In this document: positions 39,501-51,500 of the stretch, in pieces
Layout of the letters: every line of letters begins with the position of its first letter
Position numbering within the stretch: position 1 is the stretch's first letter
Translations under genes and position numbers: made by a program
The notes under the pieces: generated by a model
What the model was told of the DNA's origin: nothing
Seen by the model: only the letters and a program-made list of their open reading frames with translations
Databases searched by the model: none
Assembly (NCBI GenBank): GCA_003342895.1
Contig: PTFA01000192.1
Coordinates: forward strand, 1,203,378 to 1,267,377
Reading direction: 5' to 3'
DNA length: 64,000 nt
Origin: Casuarius casuarius
Taxonomy: Eukaryota > Chordata > Aves > Casuariiformes > Casuariidae

Positions 39501-42500
39501 GAAGTTGTTGGAAGCTGTGAAGCATTAGGCAGTGCCATAATTAATGTCCAGAAATGTACCTACAATATGTATCCGGATCCCAACCCTGCCTCACTCAGTG
39601 TAAGAGGAGGGAGATACCTGAATGAAAGAGCATGTGTGAGTGTTGTGTGATGCTGGGGGATGCTGAGGGGGAAGGGGGCAGGAGGATGTGTTTGAGAAAG
39701 ATTTGGATCCTCAGTCTTACTCTCATCAGTGAAAATATGGCAAGAGATCATGGACTACAGAAGCCATGGAGGAAGGCAAAAGGATCTGAATGAGGGATCA
39801 AATTTCTTTTTAAGGCCATATACAGAAGCTGAAGGGAAAATAGGCTGAAATATGGACAGGAGGAGAGCGAAGAGAAGGGCTCAGTGATGAAGGGGAACAG
39901 AATTAGAACAGCTTTGAAGGCTGATGAGAGGAGGATTAAGAAAAAAACCCAAAACCTTTATTTCGAAATGGTTTATTATCCTTATGCTGAATCTGATTGG
40001 GAAGGGCTTCATTTTTCAAAGGCTTATTCAGATGCTAGCAGGGCCATCTCCCCTTTGAAATACTGAAAGCTACTGTATTGTATCTCCTGATGGAGCTCCT
40101 GGGCACCTGTGTGCAGGAGAAAGCGACAGCCAAGGGAGCAAGCTTGTTGGCGGGGGGGGGGGGGGGGGGGGAGGGGGCGGGGGGGGGGGGGGGGGGGGTG
40201 GGGGGGGGGGGGGGGGGGGGAGACAAGGCCTGTGCAGTGCGATGAAGGCTGCTTGCGTAGGTAAACACTGGGGTACTCCCTTAAAAAATGCTCCACCTTT
40301 TCCAGCTCCAAGAGCTGTAAGCATGTCATCCCCATGCTTATGCTCTCCCCTTCTTTGGAAGGGTTAAGTTTTTCACAGCTCAGGGGAAGACACATGCATG
40401 AAGGTAAGGGCAGGACTAGGTCCAGCTCTGTACAGAGGTGTTTGCTTGGAAAGAAGAGATGAGGAGGTGAGTCAGTGGTCCTGTGAGGGGTCATACAGAG
40501 GGAACGTGGTGCAAGTATTTCCCTGTAGTATCATAGCAGCCTTCTTATCAGTGATCTTCCCTAGTCCAAGGGACACAGAAATCCAGTGCTACTGCTTCCT
40601 CTCCTCCCAGCAACTGTCCCTCAGAGCCTGTTGCAAAGCAGCGCAGACATTAGGTCCTTGTTCAAATATCAGACTGTGTTTTATTGTCGCCATGTCACAG
40701 CTTACAGCTCTACAGGGAGTAAGCACCAATCATGGCATCATAGCTTTTGAAAATGATTTTGAACATGGTTACCAGCCCTTGTATGTGTGAAATTGTCATT
40801 CTATTGAATCCCTGGTTTTATCCTGAGTGTAATGGATAGATCTCCTAGTAGAGATTCATCTATAATTTAATAATACTTACCACTGAGATGGCGATTTTTA
40901 CCCCTGGATCTCTCAGCACCAAGGTATATTATCTCTGTTTCACAGATGAGAAAACTGAGGCAAAGGAAGATTAAAGGAAATGTCCCAATGTATAAAATAA
41001 GCCTTGTAGGCTTTTCGGCTTCTGTAGGGTGAATAACAAAGACCTGCGGCTTTTTGTTTCGTTTCTAAGAAATTGTGGGATAGGGCTATGTTTGTTTGTG
41101 TATTTGAAATGGAAAGCCTATCTAGGCTGGAGGACAAGTGACATAAGAACTAGTGCAATATGTCTAATGTTAGAAGAATCAGAAGAATAAAAGTCGAACA
41201 AGGAAGGGCTCTTTTTGACAGACTATTTAGTACCCGTTTCAAAGTCATTAGTTTTTGTAAATTCCCGTTTGATTTCAAGAGCTCATTTATTTTTGCAAAG
41301 TGTCATCTCCCTGTACAGTAAATTAAGGTGTAAAAGGCAGAAATAAATGAAATGTCTGAGAACAGTGATGTGTCCTCTGGAAGTCAAAGACGACTGGAAA
41401 TGACAGTGCATGGTTTCTCCAGTAGTAGAAAAGAAAACAGGAAAAAGCAACCAAACCAGCCCTTTGTCTCTCACCTNTTTTATCATAGAAGGGAGGGAAA
41501 GAAGTCCAGGTCTTTCATCAAATCCTTTGCACATCACTTCTAAGTGACTTGCTAAAGGTCCCAAAGCCAGACAATGGAGCCAAAAATAAGGCTCGTTTTT
41601 CCTGAATTTCAGTTCAGAGCTCTAGACTCCTTCATGAAAATGACATCGGGTGAGTTCTCAAAAACAAGGTCAGCCAACCCTGGCTTTCTCTAGAATCCCC
41701 ACTGTGCTCTCATTCCATTCCTCTGTCTTCTTCCTGTTTACTTTCTCCTCCTCTCTCATCCCCCCTCCTGCATGGTCTTCTTCCCACTGACATCCCCTGT
41801 CTCTCCTTCTCCTTTGCTACCAGGTGGGTTCCTTCTTCATGATTAACCTATGCCTGGTGGTCATCGCCACGCAGTTCTCGGAGACCAAGCAGCGGGAGCA
41901 CCAGCTGATGCAGGAGCAGCGGGCCCGGTACCTGTCTTCCAGCACAGTGGCCAGCTACATGGAACCAGGAGACTGCTATGAGGAGATCTTTCAATACGTC
42001 TGCCATATCATGCGCAAGGCCAAACGTCGCACCCTGGGGCTCTACAACAGCCTACAGAGCCGGCGCCAGGGCCATGTGGAGCCAAGTAGTGCCAAGCTGG
42101 GCATGAACAGGAAGAGCCAGAGACACTACAGTAAGCATTGCACATGCAAAGCTGGAAACACCAGTAGTCGAAATGTGAGAGTATCTGGGAGCATCCCTGT
42201 ATACTAGCTTGCCAAAGGGCATGTGACTAGGAAGCACAGAGTTAGAATTAATATTGGCCAGTGAGCATAGGGCTGTGGGCAGTGCACCANAACAGCAAGG
42301 TGGGGGTGACCATCAAGATTGCTCTGGCAGGGAACATGGGAAACCCAGGTCTGAAACACAAAAACAATAGTGGAACAACATTAAAGACACTGACTGAGGT
42401 TTGGAAAGGGTTCCAGGTCTGGAATAGCAGGGGGGTGGTAGCAGTTTGGGACAAAGAAATGTTAGTGGGATATGATGGAGTGGTATTAGGGAAGGGACTT

Positions 42501-45500
42501 TGTGACACAGGAGGTCCCCCTGAGCTCCCCTCCCAAACTGAAGTGCTATGGGATCTTAGGATGGAGGCAAGTGAGTAGAAGTGCAATAGGGTGTCTCCTA
42601 AGCAAGGAAGAGGAAGGATACTGAAGAAGTCAGTTTTGATGTGCAAGGGCAATGCACATCTTGTTCTGTAAAATTAGGCACGAAATACCATTTAAATTGG
42701 ATTCCTCGACTGAAAAGTGACTGTAAAAATGGTTTTATAGAGTTAGCATTAACTGCCTCTTGGTGCCTTTCATAAGAAATATGCCCAGTTAACAAGTGAA
42801 AAGATGTGTTTTCCTTCAGCTAGTCTTGCATACTCAGTCTTTCATTTTCTTTACTTCCTGGGAGGAAAGTTTCTGCAGTCCTCCTGCACTGTGTTACAGA
42901 ATGAGCTGATTCATTCCCCCAGTGTCCAGTTGATCTGCCAGACTCAACTGAAGGACTGAGGAACACAGACTTAGTTTCCCCAGTGAACTCAGCAGATCTG
43001 TTCTGATTAAGAGTGTACAGACTATTAAAAGGTACCATTCGTGCACTTGCTTTTTTATCTTCTCGAGATACTTGGCTAGTGTAGTTTCCCTAATTTAGAG
43101 AGTTCAGCTCAGCATCTGGATTCTCAGAAACCACTTGTAGCTGTTTAGGCCAAAAGCAGCCCTCATGATCGTTTTTCTCTCAGTCCTTGCTTAACACAAG
43201 CCACTGAGTCTCAAGCTGTGATTCCTGCATCAGAAAAGATAGTTCTTTCTCTGATTGGCGTGAACCCCCACTGAGCCTCACTATGGGCAGCTGAACAATA
43301 CCATACCTTTTGGTGACACAGTCAGTAAACCAACCAAATGACTTTATCACCGCCCTTGAGATGATATGCCAGCGTTTAATCATCCTCCCAGCTAAAGAGC
43401 CCAGTTACCCCAAAGCCAAACAGGTGCCCAATTTGGATACGTACTGGGGGGAAACAAAGCGATGTCCTTTAAGCAGGATCATTTTTCTTCCCAGGGCTTT
43501 GCCAGCAACACAACTCTCTTGACTGCACTCCTCAGGGCCTAGTCCAGCCCATTGCCCTGACGGCGACCTCCGATCCCACCAACTGCCCCCAATGCCATAG
43601 GGGAGAGCACGAAGCATCCCGACGGCTGTCTGTCCTGGACAGTGCTGACTCAGACCAGGAGGATGGAGGAGCCAATGAAGAGGAGGGAGGTGGTAGCAGG
43701 GGGGACCAGGGTGCCTCAGAGCTGGAGAAGGAGGAGGAGGAGGTGGAAGAAGGTGGACGGCTGAAACTCTGTAGTGACATGTGGCGGGAAGTGAGGGTCA
43801 AGCTTCGAGGGATTGTGGACAGCAAGTACTTCAACCGTGGGATCATGATCGCAATCCTAGTGAACACTATCAGCATGGGCATCGAGCACCATGAGCAGGT
43901 AATGCATCGTGGGGAGCAGGGTGGGCAGTGGTGACTGGTGAATCATGCTCTGGGTTTTGGCCTCCATAAGCAGCTGATGCAACTCAGTGGAGGCAGAGAC
44001 TGAACAATTTGGACCCTGGGTCATGGCACAGATGGTCCCAGCATGGCTTTGAGATAGTGTCCGGATCTTGCAGGGTCTTTTCTTCCTTATCCCTGCACTT
44101 AATCACTTCCACTGTCTCCATGTATTTTCTTCTCACCTCCTTTTAATCCCTCTCTTTTCCTCCTCCCTTCTCACTTTTATCCCTGTATTTTTCTTTCTCT
44201 CCGTCTCTTCTTTCTATCTGCTTCTCTCTTCCTTCACCCTCATCTCTTCCATCTTCCACATCTCTCTCTCTCATTTCTCTCTTCATTAGCTTACTGAATC
44301 CTTAGGCTATTTGGTTAATTTAATGTTCCCTCTGGGAATGTCACAGGCACTTCACCAGCATCTCTATTCAAATCCATCAGCTTGCTAGCCTTTCCAGCTT
44401 AATTAAGAGATGCCTGAGCACAGTCTATCTGTACAAGAAGGCTAAGAAAAGCACCATCTCTCATATCCAGTCATTTCAGGGGGCTCAAATGGCTTGAGTC
44501 TTTCCTTTGCCCTGACAGCCAGTGATAGATAGGTCAAGACATAGACAGCAGGTCTGGGCACAGGTTTAACTTTTTTCCCGAAGTTGCCGGCAGCTCTGAG
44601 TCAGCAGTGCATTTTATCCTGATGACAGACTTGTGAGATGGAGAAGGATTTTGTGCCTTCATTTCATAGCTGGGCCATGGAGGCTATGTCTACTGTGCGA
44701 TGTGAAGAGCAGGCTTGAGAGGCTGTTAAGCATGCTGAGCCCTTGACCTTGCATCCACATTGCTGGCTGGCAGCTCTGTTTCACTTTGGGATACAAGTGT
44801 CCATGTTGTACATCCACGCTTCAAATCTGTGCTGCCAATCTGAATGTGACCTTGATTCACCCCATGTATCCTGCTTTGCCCAGATCACAGAAACGAGATT
44901 TATCTGCTACTGAGATGCTGACTACACCAGGGAGCTTTGGAGCTGAAGCTAAGTCTAGGCCTGAACACAGTCTTGGGTATCAAATAGAGGCAGTGAGTGA
45001 GTCTGATTTAAGCAGGCATTCACACTTATCTTGTGCTATAACAAGCATGGATGGAGATATCTTGAGACCCAGAGTTGCTCAAGTTCCCTTTTCGAGGCAA
45101 CACAGTGGCTGAGCCAATATTGGAAGCCCCAGATGTCTGGATCCCTCACACACACCAAGCGCTAGACCATTTTTTCAAAGCCCAACCAGTTTCTGATACA
45201 AGGATGAGAAACCTTAATTTGATCCCAGAATGCAAAACTGCTCCATATACTTCAGTTCCAGAAAAATACTGGCAGGAGCTCCAAGAAGAGGCTGGAGGGG
45301 TTGACTCATAAAAATAGATGAAAAAGAGCTATGTATTTATCACGTAACAGAGAGATGACTAAGGGCTGAAGCCCAGGACAATATGAAAACTGCCCACCAG
45401 TATTTTAAAGACGTGAGCACCAAGTGGGGAGAGGCATTGTTCATTTTGGTTTATTGGAGACAGTGTGAATTAGGAGGTTAGCAATAGAATATTTGAGCTG

Positions 45501-48500
45501 GAGGTAGAAAATTCACTCTCATGTTCTGACTATTGTAAGTGCAGATTTAAGCCGTTCCAGACTGCCTCTGCTGTGTTGGTACAGCCCTCAGCAGAGTCGG
45601 ATCTGCTTGCAGCCTCAGGGTTTCTAGTAGCAGGTTATTAATGAAACATCCTTAAAGTTATGCTATCACTTTTTATCCGTAAGTAGCTAGCAAAAGCCCT
45701 GGCCCTGTGGGCTGTTTCTACTACAAAGAAAAGTTGATTGAATTGATCATACCTGAAAAATGTGGTGTAGCCTGTTTATTTACAATGTGTGTACCGAGTC
45801 CTGTTTCTGTGGCACAGGAAGATTTCAACAAAAAGAAATTCAGACCATACTATGAATTCCAAGTCCTTTTCAGTCAGCAGTTAACTCAAAAGCACATAGG
45901 CCTGTACACTTCCTTTTGCTCTCTTTCGGTTTTTCTCAAGCCATAATATTATTACATTTAAATCTGACGCTTCCTTGCCTCCCTCTCCCTTCCTTTCTCT
46001 CCTTTTCCTGTTGTTTTTCCTTCCAGAAACACAAACTTTCACAAAACAATAGTCAGCAAAACCCTCCTGCCCACATAGATCTATGATTTGGATGGTGATG
46101 CCATCCTACGACTGAGGTAGCTTCTGTTGCTTCAGCTACTTCATCATGTGAAGGAGATGAATCTCTCCCAACTGAGAGCGAACAATTATAGAGACCCCTC
46201 AAACTTTTATTCTCTGATGCCTGAGAGCTCCCTAGTCACTCACTGAAGGACGTATCTGACTGGGCACAAGGATGTGCCAAGGTAACGCAGTTAGAGAGCG
46301 TGCCGGTTCTGGGAGCTGCTAATAGCCCATCCTTCAGCTCCGTGCTGCACCATTTGCTTACAGACTATACCCAGATGAGCTGGCCCACAGACCAAAGTGC
46401 TCGCCAGCCATCAGGTTGTGTCATGGGAGAGACTGCAGGAGCTAGGCATCAGGTTCAGGCTCAGAAGGATGGGAAGCTTGAAGCTGAAGCCAAAGTGCAA
46501 GTCTCACCTTCAAATCCAGAGCCTTGGCATTTCTGGATTATACCCAATCCATGATAACAGTTCTGAGCTTTGGGTAAAGAACCCAGCACTAGCAAAAAGG
46601 AAAATATAAATTAACAAATATCTGTTCATACAGCTAAGGTATAATATTCATGATGTTTCTTTCTACCAAGAAACTTAACGTCAGTAACCCAAACCACTTC
46701 TCTTGCATCCAGATCACCTTGGAATTTGTTTTTGCTTTGCTCATCTATCAAGTCCCTTACCCTGTCCTGTTTGTGTGGCCAAGACTGCTTCCTTTCTCCT
46801 TAAACATCTCTTGTGAGGGAAATCAACTCATTTGGGGACAAACTGCACTGCTGTGAGTCATCTTTAATCCTTAAGCTTATCAAAAGTTATCGCTTATAAG
46901 TATATCAAGTTTATTCAAACCTGTCAGTGTGCATTATACCATGTAATGCTCTCCATATTAGGCCTTCAAATACTGCTGTGACATTGCACAAGCCAAAAGC
47001 CATCATTTCAAGCTATGTCCCGCTTGAAATAGTTTTCCCAGTCCTTTGGATCTCCTTCTACTTATAAGTGCCTTATTTTTAAAATTCAGTGTAGAAAATC
47101 AGGTATTTGATGCTTGTGGCTGTCCATAAGGATCTTCAGTTTTTCTTAACGTTCACAGAGGATCTGGTGCTTCTCACTTTTCTCCCTTATTCAGCATAAG
47201 AGCATATCGCTGGGCCCAGATGAATGCCCCATGCTGCTTTTCTCATGTATTTCCTGAATAGCCTGTTAGGCTCAAGCTTCTTTGCTACTAGCAGGCAATG
47301 AGAGAACTGCTCAGTAGCTTGGTTTCCCTTCTCCACTATCCCTTCTTGTACTGGAGCAATACTGTATGACATCTGTCTTGTGCAGATCAGGAGAAGATCA
47401 CCTGCTTCCTAACTAGAGAGTCTACTGAACCCCACCAGAACCAGCCCCACAGTATCTTCATATCCTTTTAGCCTGTGTGATTTCCCTTTATTCCAGCATT
47501 TATTGGATCCACCAATTCATATTTTACAGTCACTGCTTCTCTTTTTACTATTTGCTGCTTGTCAGAAACATTCAGCAAATGTCCAAGCCAGCTCATCACA
47601 CTGACATTTAGTAAATGATGGAACAGTCTCCCCAGGGTGGTGGATTAAACCACATTGCTTAAGTCTTGTAAAACTAGAGTATAACCAAAACACAAAAAAA
47701 TCCTTTATTGATTGTGGGTGAATGGAGTAAGCATGAGCTAGTTGGTATTTTCCATGGCTGATTTCTGTGACTCTTCTGATTATTGTTAAGTGACTTTGAA
47801 ATGATATATAAAAATGGACAGACTGGAGAGACCTCTTTATGGAATATTTCTTGTGTTCTCAAAGACAGTGATGTGCAGGTACAGTTCAGTAGGACTGGTC
47901 TACAGAGATCACATCAATTACTCTTCAGTTTCTAGACATTTGCCGATTTACTCCTGGTTAGGAGAAACTCCTGCTGTACAGGCTTCATGGTGGTCTACCC
48001 ATTCTTAACCTTTCCTATAGTGCATGTGTTGCTGGTTCCTGTCAGATAATGGGCTAATTAGGTTTTGGGTCTCATCTGACATAAGAACTCCGATGTTAAC
48101 TAGTAAGAAACTGAAAAGGGGATAAAAGGCTGAGCAGCTGTCCTCTTTTGCCCCAGTTCTAGCTTCCTGATCACTGAGCAGGAGTGCCGTATAAAACAGC
48201 AGGCCCTAAAATAGACTTGCATCATACATTTCACTCAGTATTTGATCAACACTGGTAGGTAAGAAGGTCTTAGTGCCATGGGGATCTGAATTAGCTAGTT
48301 TCATGGGTTTAGAAAGAGATCCGTATTCAGAGTAGGTGACTCAGTTCAGTTAAAATACTAGCTCAGGGCATGCTTTCCCTGTTGTGAGCCCTCTGTCTTT
48401 CAAACCACACTCCTTACCCCAATATTCATCTCCAGCAGTTTTGTTGTTCAAGTTTCTCTCCTAGTCTGATGGGTAAACCAGGCTGTCCTGGCTTGGCCAT

Positions 48501-51500
48501 ATGAACAGACTTTTGNTTGGGGGAGACTTCTAGTGTTCCCTGCTTTTGCTTGGACCAAAATAGCCTCGAGTTCAGACCTTTCCTTGTGGACATTTCAATT
48601 CTACAGTTTCTAGACAAACTGAAGTAGCCTGGGAGGAGGAACCGCTGCTAACCATTTTGACAGCCTATGTCTGGCCACCATCTGTGGGAGCCTGGGCAGC
48701 TCTCACAGCTGGGGGGTAACACATACGCTGTTTTGGGGCTCTTGTGTGTGCGAATAAAAGGAGAGACCCACTTATTCCCTTTTAGCTTTCCCGCGCCATC
48801 AAATTTACACTTCCCTAGCCAGAGGGACAGTCCCCCCCNTTGGCTGTGTGCCAGCCATTAGCCCTGTCTGCTGTTGCTTGTGGCCATGCTGGCAACATGG
48901 AACATGAGGGCATCCCCTCACAGGACACAGCCCTCGTCCCCCCACCCTGCCGACAGCAGACCCGGCTCCCGGCTAATGGTTCTTTTCACTGTGCCTAATT
49001 ATCTGTATCTCCAGAAATGGCTGCAATGCAGGATCTGCCTTTAGTCTGTGAGTGTGTTGCCTTGGGCCTCTCCAGCTGGCTCTTCTTTCTTTTTCTTTTC
49101 TCCAACTTCATTGCTTTTGCTCTTCCTTCCCCACCCTGTTCTCTTCTGCACCATTTCTTTTAAATCTCTCCTCCTCTACTTCTTTTGGGTGTCAGTGAGC
49201 TCATTTTACTATTTTCTTCCACATTGACTTTAATTTGTCTTTCCCTGCCTTTATCTCTGTCTGTTTCTTCTTTCTTTCCCTGCCCGGTCCTTCCTGGCCC
49301 TCTCTGTAGGAAGGATGCTTTGCTGGGGCTGATTGATGGCCCATTAGAAAAAGATTAACAGGTGCAGGCTTGACTAGAGAAACAGACGTCAGGGAGGGAA
49401 GGAGAGACGAGGGAACAGGTGACCTTTTCCNTAAGTTAGATGCAAGCATGGCTTTTCAAACATCAATTGCTCCCTACGACAGCACAAGAGCGAAAGCATG
49501 GACAGCGGAGAGGATAATCCACCATCATAGCCTGTTGCTTTTTTACATACCTCATTCTCTCTGACACAATCATTTGATTCAGGCTGAAATTGGCATCTCT
49601 GTTTAGCATATGGGCCTCATGTTCCCAGCCAGTGTCATTACTGCCTGGCTCTCTGTGAAGTGATCTTCATCTCTCCTTTCCTGTGTGCACTCGCTCGTTT
49701 TTTCTCTGTCTTCACTCTTATCTCCCCTCCTCTCCCCCCTCACCATTTTCAGGATCATTTTGTTATTTAAATGTAATTACAGATGGAAATTGAGCCTTCT
49801 CCCCTTTTTATTTTGATTTTTAAGAAACTGACTATTTCGATAAAAATCTGCAGCAGGGAGTGCAAGAAATTAGCAAAGGACACAGGAAGTCACAGATGCG
49901 AGGAGCAGTTTCCAGTCCATTTGTGCACCTTAGAAGAGATAAGCCAGCTCTAGGCCCCTGGGAGCCCAGGAGCAGGGGTTAAAGAAGTCCCCAGCAGAAG
50001 GGTCACACCAGAACTGCATTCGTTCCTCACTTCCCCTTCCACCAGCTGAATAAGCAACAGGCACAGCCAACACAAAGGGACCTTTCCTGCCCTTCAGAAG
50101 GACAGCAATTTTGCAGTCCTCAAGGAGAGTCCATGACCTCTCTTCCTAGGACATACTAGTACTGAGTTCACCGCAAAAAAATTGGCTCTGACCTGCAGGG
50201 ACTCACCTTTCTGTTTCTGCAGTGCCAGAAGTGTCTGTCCTCTTTTGCCCCTAGCAACAGCCTGTTGCAGTTTTCTTGCTCCCACCCATTTTATGTGATG
50301 CTTAACAGAGTAGCCTTTCTAGCTCAGATCCCCGTGAAAGAAGAGGGGGGCCTTTGGCCTGCTATTTGGCGTCGATCACTAGACAGTGATAGTGCTCCTA
50401 CATGCTGCCGTGGAGCCTGGGTCAGAGTCATCCTGAAGGCTGGATGGAAGAAATTGGAGCTGGGGTTCAATGGCACAGTAGGTTAAACCTTGTCTGAGGT
50501 GTGGTGTGCCTGCCTCAAGGTAGATATGGAAAATTGGTCCAGAGGAGCCTGGCGGGAGTCCCTTGGAGCTGTGGTGCCTGTCCCTCCAGTTGGGAAGGCT
50601 GTACACCTTCGTCCAGGGGAGACCCGCACTGGCTGCCATTTGGGAATGAGATGGCCAGCAGGGTACTGCAGGCACGTGAATCGTCCTAGCAGGCTCACAC
50701 AATCTGAAGGCCATGGGTTGTCCAGCCTGGCCCCAGTGTGTGATCCCTTGTACAGGGAGGAAGTTCTTTCACTTTAGCAACTTTTTATACCTTGTCATTG
50801 CTGTGATAGTCTCCATGGGCTGTGTGTGTCTCTGGGTATTTGTACGCATGGGCATACTTGCATGTGTGTTACCACTTGTGCATCTGACCTCATTAAAGTC
50901 CTCAGCCCTTGCCGTTTGGCCTGTTACAGTGCTGGTCCCTGGGAGGAGAGGTGCTTTATGCAGAGTAGTCCACCCCAAATCCAGGGGAGGGAACACCTTC
51001 ATTTCACACAGAGGGCAGCAAGAATCCAGCATCCCTCATCAAGGACATTAGTGCAGCCTCCGTCTCCCTCTGAGAGGACATTTCCTCATTCCTGAGCAAA
51101 CTGTCTAGACTATTCCCTATCCCTTTCAGAGAAGTTTCCAAGGCTGCACACAGTGAAGAAAAAGTCATTAATTCAAAAAACAAAGGGAGGAGTAATTAAT
51201 TTGCTCAGGCTTGTTCCACTGATAAAGTCATTAAAACACTTTCTCTCACATGCACAAACGCAATGGTCTCTGCTGAAGGAGGCTGTGTCACAGTGGGTGG
51301 AAGATGTGTCTGAGATTCAGCAGGAGAAAATGCCTGGGCAGGGTCAGGTTGCTTTGTGGTTCTTTTAGCATCGCAGTCATCTGTAGGGTCTCTGGAGGGT
51401 TTCACCCTGTGCATCTGCCTTTCTGCTCTTTCTCTCTTGTTGTCTGTTTCTCTCTTTTCTTCCCCCGTAGTGCTCTTCCTGTCTCTTTCTGCTACATGTT

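Larger units (their letters stand above)
34259..41823 (+). other. CACNA1I intron, 7.6 kb
   Basis: GTAAGT ... GCTACCAG. It contains an antisense CR1 at 35770-37130, a poly-G tract at 40152-40220, and two MIR/amniote-SINE-like pieces at 40860-40990 and 41535-41640. Roughly 37.2-40.1 kb holds nothing I can assign. Confidence 0.9.
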
